Assembly: GCA_016296065.1 (NCBI GenBank)
Contig: JAEDKA010000006.1
Span: 1 to 64,000, forward strand
Reading direction: 5' to 3'
Length of the DNA: 64,000 nucleotides
Source: Kiritimatiellia bacterium
GTDB taxonomy: Bacteria > Verrucomicrobiota > Kiritimatiellia > RFP12 > UBA1067
The translations under genes and the position numbers were made by a program. Below, piece after piece: positions 31,149-39,010 of this stretch. The notes beneath the pieces are model-generated. The model was not told the origin of the DNA, searched no databases, and worked only from the letters and a program-made list of their open reading frames with translations. Each line of letters opens with the position of its first letter. The stretch's first letter is position 1.

Positions 31149-31180
31149 ATTATACCAAATCCGCGGCAAATGCGCCGCGC
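31149..31180 (-). promoter_or_regulatory. Palindrome + extended -10 module, copy 10
   Basis: CGCGGCGCATTTGCCGCGG then ATTTGG and TATAAT (31154-31149), upstream of the four-repeat lipoprotein gene. It is the last module copy; none occurs right of here. Confidence 0.8.
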
Positions 31181-31197
31181 CCATGCAAGATGCTCTG

Positions 31198-31290
31198 GGG
31201 TGCAACGGGCGATTTATGCAAGGATGCAGCAAAGTGCCCGCATCTGCGCATAGCGCATATATTGGCGTATATGTGTTTGCGCCTGCGTCG
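31198..31290 (+). repeat. Copy of the ~100-bp GGTGCAACG…GATTTATGC repeat
   Basis: GGTGCAACGGGCGATTTATG, then a variable part, then GCGCATATATTGGCGTATAT and TTTGCGC. Related copies: 42546-42640 (plus), 43079-43205 (minus) and the intron-split copy at 31501-31561/33461-33481 (minus). Confidence 0.7.
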
Positions 31291-31500
31291 ACGGAGCGAC
31301 GCAACCCCCTGCCAAGCGATCCGTTCACTACAGGACCACCCTACAGGGGGTCCGTCGCTCCGCGACGGACATTCGCAGCTATCGCACAGAATCAAAAGAA
31401 TCGGGAGCGCGCGAGAAAAGCGAATGGAAAATGACTTTCTAGTCAACTGCTCCACGCCCTTCCTTGTTGCGTCGCGGAGCGACGCAACCCCCTGCCAAGA
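31291..31500. repeat. Mosaic of short repeats, no gene
   Basis: Holds two copies of GAGCGACGCAACCCCCTGCC (31301 and 31477), the palindromic CCGTCGCTCCGCGACGG (31352-31368), and GCGATCCGTTCACTACAG (31316-31333), which recurs at 43453-43470. No reading frame here is convincing. Confidence 0.6.
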
Positions 31501-31562
31501 TTCGTGGTCCCGCGAAGCGCAAAACATGACAACATAGACTATGCAGCGACGTTTGGCACTGG

Positions 31563-31646
31563 TGGAGTAGAGCGTTCCGCCTCGGATTCGCCGATGCGGA
31601 CGCCCCCTCATCAAACCGTGCGTGCGGATTTCCCGCACACGGCTTC
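31563..31646 (-). ncRNA. Group II intron domains V and VI
   Basis: Domain V is the 34-nt hairpin at 31646-31613, with the AGC triad near its start (GAAGCCGTGTGCGGGAAATC), the GAAA-type loop, and closing CGCACGCACGGTTT. Domain VI (about 31606-31563, GCGTCCGC … GCGGAACGC) ends in CTCTACTCCAC, containing the expected branch-point A. Together they form the ribozyme core of the splicing intron. Confidence 0.88.
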
Positions 31647-31662
31647 CCGTGTGAAACTGGTG

Positions 31663-33087
31663 TCATCGGTATCTTTTCCTCGTGAGAGCGATTAGTCCGA
31701 GCTTATGCAGTTCCCCGTAGTAGGTCTCGGCATATTTCAGCCGATAACGCCGCTGGCTCTTCCTGTTGAGGAACTTGTACAGGCGTTTCAGCACGTACGA
31801 GTTCACCTTCGCGAACTGCCGCGACGGATACCCGCACTTGAAGTACCTTCCCCATCCGTCCAAGACGAGGTTAAGACGCTTCACCACTTCCTCTACGGGC
31901 AAAAGCAACTTGCATCGCATCGTCTCTTCCTTGACTTTCCTGCAAACCTTCTTCACCGACTTCGGCGACGGGCACCATTCAAGGTATCTCTTGCCAGTCA
32001 TGTAGTGTCTGTCCCTCACATATCGAAACTCGTAGCCGAGAAACGATAGCGCGGACTTGTCGGCCTCCATGTCGAGAAGTTTCGACTTCTCTCTGTTCAC
32101 CACAAGTCCGAATCGGTTTTCCAGTTCGCACTCAATCCGCTGAACGAATCCATCCGCCCACTTTCCCGCGAGAATCACGAAGTCGTCCGCATAGCGCACG
32201 ATCGACATGACCTGGTTGGTGGCCTTGGCAACCAGCATGGCGCATGTCTCGAACCAATGCAGGTAGATGTTCGACAGCAACGGGGAGATTACTCCGCCCT
32301 GCGGCGTCCCCTTTCCTTTCGGGCTCTTCTGCACTCCGTTCGGCTCGACGCTGTTGGACTTCAGCCACTGTCTTATGAGCGACAGCACGCCACTGTCCGT
32401 GATGCGCGTTCGCAGGGCGAGGAACAGTTTGTCGTGCGGTATCGTGTCGAAGTAGGACGAAAGGTCTGCATCATAGACCTGCCGCTTCCCCGACTTTATC
32501 TCCGCCGCTATCCTGTCCACCGCCTGCTGTGCCGAGCGGTTTGGCCTGAACCCGAACGAGCAGTCGTGGAAGTCCGCCTCGAATATCGGCTCTATGATGA
32601 GCTTCACCGCGCACTGCACCACCCTGTCCTTTACGGTGGGGATGCCAAGCGGTCGCAACTTGCCATTCGCCTTCTCGATGTACTTCCGTCTCACGGGGCT
32701 TGCGCGGTAGGTCTTTTCGTGGAGTTCCTTCTGAATCCCCGCGATGAACGCTTCCGCTCCGCCCTCTGACCGCTCGATGTCCTCAATCGTCACGCCGTCC
32801 ACCCCGGGCGCGCCCTTGTTCGCGCGGACTTGCGCCCACGCGCACTTGAGCGTCTCGGTTTCGACCACGAGCCGCTTGAGGTTGTAGAACCGAAACTTCG
32901 GTTCGTTCTTCGCCTTTACCGACAGTTTCTCCCTCATGAGCGCAAGGTGCGGATAGCCGACGAGACCCTGCCTCGCGGCAATCTCGCGGATTTCCTCTTC
33001 CGTATAGGACTTCGCAGTCAAGCGGCTTGCCCCCATTTGATTGAAACGTTTCCTTTTACACGTAGAGGCCCTTCGCTCCACGGGCAT
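31663..33087 (-). CDS. ltrA: Group II intron reverse transcriptase / maturase
   Basis: 474 residues from the first ATG; MGASRLTAK at 33036 is an alternative start. The reverse transcriptase fingers and palm are intact: KGAPGVDGVTIEDIE, RPLGIPTVKDRVVQ, GFRPNRSAQQAV, PQGGVISPLLSNIYL, and the active site RYADDFVI. The C-terminus is the maturase X domain (VVKRLNLVLDGWGRYFKCGY). No HNH endonuclease domain follows, so mobility would not rely on second-strand cutting by the protein. The frame is unbroken, and with the intact RNA domains the intron may be active. Confidence 0.93.
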   Translation of the reverse strand: MPVERRASTCKRKRFNQMGASRLTAKSYTEEEIREIAARQGLVGYPHLALMREKLSVKAKNEPKFRFYNLKRLVVETETLKCAWAQVRANKGAPGVDGVTIEDIERSEGGAEAFIAGIQKELHEKTYRASPVRRKYIEKANGKLRPLGIPTVKDRVVQCAVKLIIEPIFEADFHDCSFGFRPNRSAQQAVDRIAAEIKSGKRQVYDADLSSYFDTIPHDKLFLALRTRITDSGVLSLIRQWLKSNSVEPNGVQKSPKGKGTPQGGVISPLLSNIYLHWFETCAMLVAKATNQVMSIVRYADDFVILAGKWADGFVQRIECELENRFGLVVNREKSKLLDMEADKSALSFLGYEFRYVRDRHYMTGKRYLEWCPSPKSVKKVCRKVKEETMRCKLLLPVEEVVKRLNLVLDGWGRYFKCGYPSRQFAKVNSYVLKRLYKFLNRKSQRRYRLKYAETYYGELHKLGLIALTRKRYR

Positions 33088-33460
33088 TGCCCCGCTTCAA
33101 CACTACTATGGCCTCGTCCGACTTCTGCGGATGCTTTCGCGCCGCAGACCTCCCAAGTTCCCAATGCAGCTTTCCAGACACGCCGCCCCTCTCTGCCCCG
33201 CCATGCTTTCCGCGCCGCAAATCGACTTCGGCACATCTTCTCGGCTTCACGCTTTATGACACGCTGGCCGCATGGAGTTTTCGAGATAACGAGACGTAAC
33301 GACAAGGGCTCACTTGCGTTGCGGCTTACCTGTTTGTAGGGCAGGGCTTCGGCATTCGGGTCGCCCCTCGTGCCGCCTGCCTTCCTAACTGACTGTCGAT
33401 TTCTTGTCAGCGCGAACTCCTTTCATTTCGCAAGTTGCTATTGAGCTTTGCTTGGCGCAC

Positions 33461-33531
33461 CATAAATGTCTCGTTGCACCCTTCACCCTCCCAATCTCTC
33501 TATCCACAATCCACCGATAATTCTGGAATGC
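33461..33531 (-). repeat. 5' exon flank of the intron (split repeat)
   Basis: GGTGCAACGAGACATTTATG (33480-33461) is the left half of the ~100-bp repeat; the other half is at 31501-31561. No gene lies in this gap. Confidence 0.75.
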
Positions 33532-33969
33532 TTACTCAAACGGATTGATTACATTCTCAAAACCAGCATCAAGGAAATCTTTCGTGTTCCTTGTGTAGAA
33601 CTCCGTTACACCCCAATACTTAAGGGTTTCTGCCAGCCGCATGTCATGAATCCTGCGCCTTGCGAAATTATGCCCGCCGGCCTTTTGCCATACTTTTTGC
33701 ATGACCTTGCGATCTTGAGGTACGTCTATCAGAGCCCAGCTGGGATTCTGGCGATAGGCAGACACCACTGCGACTGCTTCAGATGGTGAAAGCGGAGTCG
33801 TATTTAACGTTGGATTGCGAAGGAGCCCATACAACTCGACAAGAACCTGCTCTGCGATCACAAATTTATCATTGTCTGCGTTTTGAGAAATGAAGTCCAC
33901 GGCCTTATCATGGTTGACGTCATTAGGATTCGAAACGGCAAACAGAATATTGGTATCACAGGAAATCAT
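33532..33969 (-). CDS. vapC: PIN-domain toxin (VapC-like)
   Basis: 145 residues. PIN-fold acidic residues: ISCDTNILF at residues 2-10, QVLVELYGLL near 42, HDMRLAETLK near 108 and RNTKDFLD near 128. The ATG at 33969 follows TAGGAGCCGAA, which contains the stop of the antitoxin gene. It pairs with 33978-34232. It belongs to a different branch from the VapC at 24237-24644. Confidence 0.85.
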   Translation of the reverse strand: MISCDTNILFAVSNPNDVNHDKAVDFISQNADNDKFVIAEQVLVELYGLLRNPTLNTTPLSPSEAVAVVSAYRQNPSWALIDVPQDRKVMQKVWQKAGGHNFARRRIHDMRLAETLKYWGVTEFYTRNTKDFLDAGFENVINPFE

Positions 33970-33977
33970 TTCGGCTC

Positions 33978-34232
33978 CTAATCATCTTCTCTCGAGTACA
34001 ACTTCTCCCGCCAATTTTCATCAGCAAAGGGATCTCGAATCAACCCCGTGGGGCGGCAAATTGGAATCTGCCACTCCTTTGCGGAATCCTCAATCTGACA
34101 TTCCTTGTGAATGCCAAGGAACAGCTCCACTGCATGCCTAAACACCTCGGACATGCTGATTTCTTTAAATTCAGCATATCTTTTGCTCCTATTGTAGAGA
34201 GCATCCGGTAAAAGTATCTGTGCCCGCGTCAT
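33978..34232 (-). CDS. Antitoxin partner of the PIN-domain toxin
   Basis: 84 residues: a ribbon-helix-helix-like N-terminus (TRAQILLPDALYNRSKRYAE … ISMSEVFRHAVELFL) and a C-terminal tail rich in charged and aromatic residues (DENWREKLYSREDD) that should wrap the toxin. I chose the ATG at 34232, just after a GTGTAAAAT -10-like sequence. It ends 6 bp before the toxin start. Confidence 0.75.
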   Translation of the reverse strand: MTRAQILLPDALYNRSKRYAEFKEISMSEVFRHAVELFLGIHKECQIEDSAKEWQIPICRPTGLIRDPFADENWREKLYSREDD

Positions 34233-34293
34233 GATGGTGTATATTTTACACAATCTCAGAATCGGCGTCAATGGGGAGAACAAGAATTTTTCC

Positions 34294-34836
34294 CTAGTCC
34301 GCCAGGGCCTTGTCCAGAATGGACGCGTCCAGCAAAAACGGTATCGCACCTACTTCGATGATGCCCTCGGACGTGTAGTGCAGCGGAGTGTACCCGCCGA
34401 CGACTATCATCTTGCGGAAGAAATCGTCGCACTTGCGTAGCGGAAGCATCTCCTGCTCGCGTTTCGCCTCGTTCGGCAGTTCGTAGGCAACTTGAATATA
34501 CAGTTTGCCGGGCGCACGATTGACGACAAAGTCAATTTCATGCCGCTTGTCCCCGATAGGCACCACCCCCACGTCAACCTGGCAACCACGGAGAAGTAAC
34601 TCGTTGAATATGACATTCTCCAGCATATGCGACGGTTCGACATCCCTGAAGTCAAGTCTGGCGTTTCTGAGACCCGGATCTTCGCAGTAATACTTAAGCG
34701 GATAGTCCAGATACTGCTTGCCCTTCACTTCCCATCGCTGCGCCGACGCAAACAAGAACGCATCCTGAAGAAACTCCACGTAATTGGCAATGGTGTGATC
34801 GCTCGCCTTGACCTTTAGGACAGACTCAACGGACAT
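34294..34836 (-). pseudogene. Truncated DUF4143 ATPase (C-terminal half only)
   Basis: About 180 residues matching only the DUF4143 half of AAA_14 ATPases: SVESVLKVKASDHTIANYVE, LENVIFNELLLRGCQVDVG, then HEIDFVVNRAPGKLYIQVAY. The N-terminal ATPase domain with its Walker motifs is missing. The ATG at 34836 sits seven bases after TATACT. A short product from a chance or rearranged promoter is therefore possible, but the simplest reading is a decayed gene. Confidence 0.65.
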
Positions 34837-35421
34837 AGTTTGCAGTATAATACGCCTCCTACGCCTGCGAGCCAAGACCACTCCTCTTGTGAGACCTTCG
34901 CCTCCGCACCCCTCCGCTTAAATTCACCACTATTCCACAGCCATGTCAGGCCACCAATTTCCTCTCGTGCGCCCCCGCGCCTCACACCCTCCACTATATT
35001 CATTGCTTTGCTCGCTTGTGAATCGATTGATAGCGCATGCTTCGTTGCGGCGGCGATTTATGATAGAGCGTCGATTCCGACATACATCAACCTGGGGGTC
35101 CGTCGCTCCGCGACGGACAAGCGATCGCCGCTTCACTGGTGACTGTATTCACTCTTCATTGCTCCGTCGCGGAGCGACGGAGCCCCCTGACTCACACTCT
35201 CCCCCTCTACACGTTCTACATGTTCTAGACGGCCAAACATCTCTGCGTACTCTGCGTCCTTGCGCCTCTGCGTTAAAACATCTTCACCTCAGCACGGCTA
35301 CAATTCTGCACCTTCTACCCTAACCTACCTTAAATTTTAACCACGAAATGCACTAACTACTCGAAAAGTTTTTAGCTGACACTCTTATCTAATCACTGCA
35401 AAGCTCGGCAGAAACACGCTT
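34837..35421. repeat. Repeat-rich intergenic region, no gene
   Basis: Contains GCGGCGATTTATG (35055) of the intron-host repeat family and two copies of a perfect palindrome (CCGTCGCTCCGCGACGG at 35099-35115, and CTCCGTCGCGGAGCGACGGAG at 35162, given here as one 21-bp palindrome in two halves: CTCCGTCGCG + GAGCGACGGAG). It also has a CTCTGCGTACTCTGCGTCC … CCTCTGCGTTAAAA repeat (35243-35279) and a TTTAACCACGAAATGCACTA repeat (35335-35370). Confidence 0.6.
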
Positions 35422-36233
35422 TTACCGATGTTCACCACAAAGTCGCACAAAATCCACTATTTTCGCGGTTGCCTTCTGCGGCGAGACATCAAGCCAATTT
35501 GCGTCAGTTTGCCGTAGCCTTTGCATATATGTCCTGCTTTTGAAGGTGCGTGTAAGTCGTTTCAAAATGTCCGCAATGCTTCGCTCTTTCATCTCTGGAT
35601 TGTCAATGATGAAAACATGCAGAAAAGACATAAACCGCTGCTTATTGACAACCTCGCACAAATAGCACATATCATAAACATCTTTAGGCCGACCAGACCT
35701 TGCTCCAAAAATCAGAAGGCTCTTCAATTTCTCAGCAAACACCTGTTCTTCGGTATTCGCAGGCAACTTCGCTCGTTTTGCATCAAGGAATATCTTGAAT
35801 GCCCTCGTTTGCTGCCTGATGTTTGGCTGTGTATGCACACCTAAGTCAATCTTCGTCCGCACCGTAACACCTGATAAATCTGTAACCTTGAGAAGTATCC
35901 TTTTACCATGATAATCTCTGTGCTGCAGTTCGACAATCTCGCCCGTGCGCTCAATCATCACGCCTTCGATGCAATTCAATCGTCCGATGAATTCATCGAT
36001 CTTATCGTCGTCAAGGGAATATCTGATCAAATCAACGTCCATATCCATAGTCGCCCTTCGGACGTCATCTGTGATGTCGCTCATGACGACACCACCTTTG
36101 ATAGTGACATTTCGCGCCAACCCACTTTCTCCATCGCCATCAAAACAACATCATGGGCAATACGGCTTCTTGCCTTCGGCTCGTTATAGCCGACAGCGAC
36201 AAGCGAATCCAACCAGGAGTTGAACGAGACCAT
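35422..36233 (-). pseudogene. abiEii: AbiEii-family nucleotidyltransferase toxin, frameshifted
   Basis: AbiEii toxins are nucleotidyltransferases of type IV toxin-antitoxin/abortive-infection systems. The main frame (36120-35422) has IKGGVVMSDITDDVRRATMD … MDVDL, the family's GG-x-R-x-T-x-D-x-D region. It also has EEQVFAEKLKSLLIF … RPKDVYDM in the C-terminal half. The first ~38 residues (MVSFNSWLDSLVAVGYNEPK … DVVLMAMEKVG) lie in a second frame starting at ATG 36233, in TGATG overlap with the antitoxin stop. Joining the two needs a -1 shift at GTGGGTTGGCG (about 36118-36126), which restores VGLARNV. A TTG at 36120 could start a short product. It is either a one-base deletion or programmed slippage. 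Confidence 0.75.
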
Positions 36234-36772
36234 CAAAACACCTCCATGTCTATAACCCTCGCAAGCGCATCACGCCGAGGGAAATGCTCCAAATAGTCAT
36301 CAAGTCTTGCGGGGTAAAGTGCTCTGATGTTGTTCCTGTAGTTGCCGATAACCTCTTTGTAGTAATCATACGGAAGTTTGGTGCGAAATCGGACGAGCTC
36401 GATAAGCAGCCGCTCAAGATCATACGTACGAATCGTCATTCCGTCATATGCCAGTTCCATCAGACCGATTCCCAAGGTGCCCTCAGGCATATAGTACTGC
36501 ACCACCCTCCCGTCGGCGATTCTCGCAGACTTGGAATCTGTCGCCAATTCGTACTTGTCAGGAATGAAGTCGGAATAGGAATGGTACATGAATGCGCTCC
36601 GCAGGGTTATCACTGCCGAAGGGTATTTTTTCTGCAGGATCTCCTCTTCGTGTACTCTGCCCGCCACATCCGAATAAATCCCCTTTTCCACACGAAACAA
36701 CGTCCCTTCTGCGATGGCCTTTTTCATCGCATACTCCGAGCCTACTCTGTTGAGGCATTCTCTAAATGTCAT
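36233..36772 (-). CDS. abiEi: AbiEi-family antitoxin / transcriptional regulator
   Basis: 179 residues. An N-terminal winged helix (LNRVGSEYAMKKAIAEGTLF … VEKGIYS) and an AbiEi-type C-terminal domain (ITLRSAFMYHSY … SDFIPDKYELATDS … DLERLLIELVRFR … YKEVIGNYR). Such proteins repress their operon and counteract AbiEii. The stop overlaps the ATG of the toxin frame (TGATG). ATG 36772 is chosen; GTG at 36778 is possible. Confidence 0.82.
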   Translation of the reverse strand: MTFRECLNRVGSEYAMKKAIAEGTLFRVEKGIYSDVAGRVHEEEILQKKYPSAVITLRSAFMYHSYSDFIPDKYELATDSKSARIADGRVVQYYMPEGTLGIGLMELAYDGMTIRTYDLERLLIELVRFRTKLPYDYYKEVIGNYRNNIRALYPARLDDYLEHFPRRDALARVIDMEVF

Positions 36773-37165
36773 CAGCACTTTGCAATCATCGGAAAGAAAT
36801 GCATTTTACCGAGAAACACCAAAATTCTACCACATCTCCCACTCGCCTGTCAATAGCGAACACCGCATTGTCCATCGCCCCTTCACCTCAACCTCAATCC
36901 CTCTTAACATCTTCCCGCCATCCTCCCAATCGCCGTTGGCCTTGAGCGCGCGTAAGTCTTCGCGGTTAATCTCGATGTTCGAACGCCACCCCACCGACTG
37001 GGGGAAGCGCCACACTGACTGGGAGAAGCGGCGTCTCGCCGCTTCACAAACCGAATGTCGGCATAGACGCAATCGACTTCGGACTTCAGACTTCCGACTT
37101 CCGAGGACTCAAATGCGGAGGCGATGTGCGCCAGCGTCTCGTCACTGCCATCGCATCGCCTCCTT
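36773..37165. other. Intergenic region with short repeats
   Basis: A TAAAAT -10-like box on the minus strand (near 36805) may drive the AbiE pair. Further right lie GGCGTCTCGCC-type inverted repeats (37030-37045), similar to those at 38985 and 40800. A frame at 36827-37072 (minus) has no support beyond being open. Confidence 0.5.
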
Positions 37166-38371
37166 TCAGGGATCGAAGTCACTGAACGGGACGACATGAA
37201 TCACCCCTTCGTCAACCTTTATGTCCTCGCGCTGGCTCTTGGTGACGATGAAACCTTCGTTGAAGGAAAAGCGGCGCATGGCTGCAGCCAATCCCTCCTT
37301 CTCTCGTCCGGAGTCCTCCTTTGTCAGCTTCACGCACGCCTGAACCGCGACCCTCGGCAGATGGTGCTCCATGCACACGAAATCGCATTCGCCGCCATCG
37401 TCGAAATAGAATATGTCGCGATACTTCCTCCTCAGGGAAAGAAACACCATGTTCTCAAAGCAAAGGGCGTCGTTGAACACGATCCTCCGGGAGACGACAT
37501 TGACAAGCCCCGTGTCTACGGAGTAGACCTTCCTCGGATTAACCAGCTGCGCCCTGACCGAATCACTGTACTTGGGCACGAAAAAGAACAGATAGGCATC
37601 CTCGAACCAGTCGCACCAGTTGATGACAGTCGACGCGACGGAGACATTCAGCGATTTCAGCATTCGTGTGGCCGAGAATCTGCATCCGGGGTTTTCAATC
37701 AGATAAGCCGCCAACCGCTGGACGGCACCCATCTCCCTTATGCCGTGTTTCGCAACGACATCGCGGTACATGATGTCGTCAAACAGCTCAAACAGGATCG
37801 ATTCGTCTCTTGTTGCCAGGAAACGCGGGAAGCCGCCGTTTTTCAGGTAGCCGTCAATTTCGGTCCAGTCGTGGGGCTTGCCGAGATATTCGCAATATTC
37901 CTTGAATGAAAACGGAAACAGCTCCCTCGATATATGCCTTCCGGTAAGCTTGGTCGCCCTTTCCCCCTTGAGCAGGGAGGCGTTTGACCCAGTTACGCAA
38001 ACGCGGAACCCCTCGTCCAGCTTCTGGAGCACATACAGTTCCCAGCCGTCAAGCTCGTGCATCTCGTCAAAGTAGAGATTCCTGGCCCCGCTCCTCGCTA
38101 TGACGCGATCAAGGGCATCCGAATCGCCAAGCTCCATGTCAACAAGCTGCGGGGAGTCAAATTTCAGGTAAAACCAGTCTCCGGCGTTACGACGAATGCG
38201 CTGGGACATCAATGTGGATTTACCGCATCTCCTCACGCCGGTAAGCACGAGCGCGTGAGAATCAAGCGTAGATTCATTCACGCTAAGCGGCCTGGGCAAT
38301 CCAGTGTCGCGCCTGGATTCAATTCCCGCCTGCTTTACGGCAACGTTCTGAAGCGTCTCCTCGTCTATCAT
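37166..38371 (-). CDS. AAA_14/DUF4143 family ATPase
   Basis: 401 residues. Walker A GVRRCGKST at residues 45-53; Walker B region LYFDEMHELDGWE; sensor VCVTGSNA; then the DUF4143 domain, with YSVDTGLVN and a nuclease-like DDGGECDFVCMEHH … AVQACVKL. GGAGGC precedes ATG 38371. The function of the family is unsettled. It is a different branch from the copy at 13523-14830. A -10 box lies at 38462-38467. Confidence 0.88.
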   Translation of the reverse strand: MIDEETLQNVAVKQAGIESRRDTGLPRPLSVNESTLDSHALVLTGVRRCGKSTLMSQRIRRNAGDWFYLKFDSPQLVDMELGDSDALDRVIARSGARNLYFDEMHELDGWELYVLQKLDEGFRVCVTGSNASLLKGERATKLTGRHISRELFPFSFKEYCEYLGKPHDWTEIDGYLKNGGFPRFLATRDESILFELFDDIMYRDVVAKHGIREMGAVQRLAAYLIENPGCRFSATRMLKSLNVSVASTVINWCDWFEDAYLFFFVPKYSDSVRAQLVNPRKVYSVDTGLVNVVSRRIVFNDALCFENMVFLSLRRKYRDIFYFDDGGECDFVCMEHHLPRVAVQACVKLTKEDSGREKEGLAAAMRRFSFNEGFIVTKSQREDIKVDEGVIHVVPFSDFDP

Positions 38372-38461
38372 TTCAGCCTCCAATCATCAACTGAGCATCG
38401 CCCCTTGGCTCCTACCAACATCCAATCTTGGATTTTGGCAACAATCAGGTTGACGACTGGT

Positions 38462-38467
38462 ATTATA
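38462..38467 (-). promoter_or_regulatory. -10 box (AAGTGTATAAT) of the ATPase gene
   Basis: TATAAT on the minus strand about 90 bases before the start, 38 bp from the edge of the MITE-like element. Confidence 0.45.
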
Positions 38468-38504
38468 CACTTTGCTGCCGGAATAAGTCAAGGGGGGCTT
38501 CTTC

Positions 38505-38961
38505 TTGGAGGTTCCCCAATTTTACTTTGGGCTGCCGAACCTTTGCGACCCTCTGCGCGGTCTTGGAAAAACTCCGACGGTTGATGTTCTCGCTACCGCT
38601 CCACGGCTTCGCACTTTTCAACCATAATCAGGAGACGCTGTTTTGCAGTGATTATAGCGGCCTTCGGCCGATTTATGCGGCACAGCCGCATCCAAAAACA
38701 CTTCAACCGACACATGTATAGCCGTTGTATGGTGCGAAGCGGCGAAGCGGGAATGCGCCCGCGCCGAAGGCGTCGGGTTGGCCGAGGGCGAAGCCCGAGC
38801 CGCGAAGCGGCCGCAAGGGCACGCGCGAGAGCCCAAACGCTCGGAGTTCAATTACAAACCGGAAGTGGATTTTCACTTAACGCAAAATGAAAATCACCAC
38901 TTCACCCTTTGTTTACAGGGGTGTGGCCGTTTTCATGCCCGAAAAATTGGGGAACCTCCAA
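38505..38961 (+). mobile_element. MITE-like element, copy with a 72-bp internal insertion
   Basis: Terminal inverted repeats TTGGAGGTTCCCCAATTTT (38505-38523) and AAAATTGGGGAACCTCCAA (38943-38961) are a near-perfect match to each other. The interior is almost identical to the copy at 18448-18832. The exception is an extra 72 bp near 38749-38822 starting GGAATGCGCCCGCGCCGAAG. No 9-bp duplication is visible at the borders, so the flanks have been rearranged. There is no gene inside. Confidence 0.85.
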
Positions 38962-39010
38962 CGGGATTTTGAAAATTTCGGCGAGAAGGGACGTCTCGCC
39001 GCTCCGAAAA

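Larger units (their letters stand above)
31562..33460 (-). mobile_element. Complete group II intron (1899 bp)
   Basis: The 5' end is GTGCGCC at 33460 and the 3' end is …CTCTACTCCAC at 31562. Both are fixed by comparison with an unoccupied copy of the insertion site at 42546-42640. The flanks join to …ATTTATG|CAG…CAAACGTC…CATAGTCTATG, the same as the empty site apart from scattered substitutions and with no length change. It contains a reverse transcriptase/maturase gene and canonical domains V and VI. It is inserted in an intergenic repeat, not a gene. Confidence 0.92.

Noticed and set aside
2821..31180. Integron-type cassette array, with the palindromes as attC sites
   Set aside because: The same-orientation small genes separated by palindromes recall cassettes. 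However, the palindromes are only ~20 bp, carry promoters, lack consistent core-site pairs at both ends, and no integron integrase is present.
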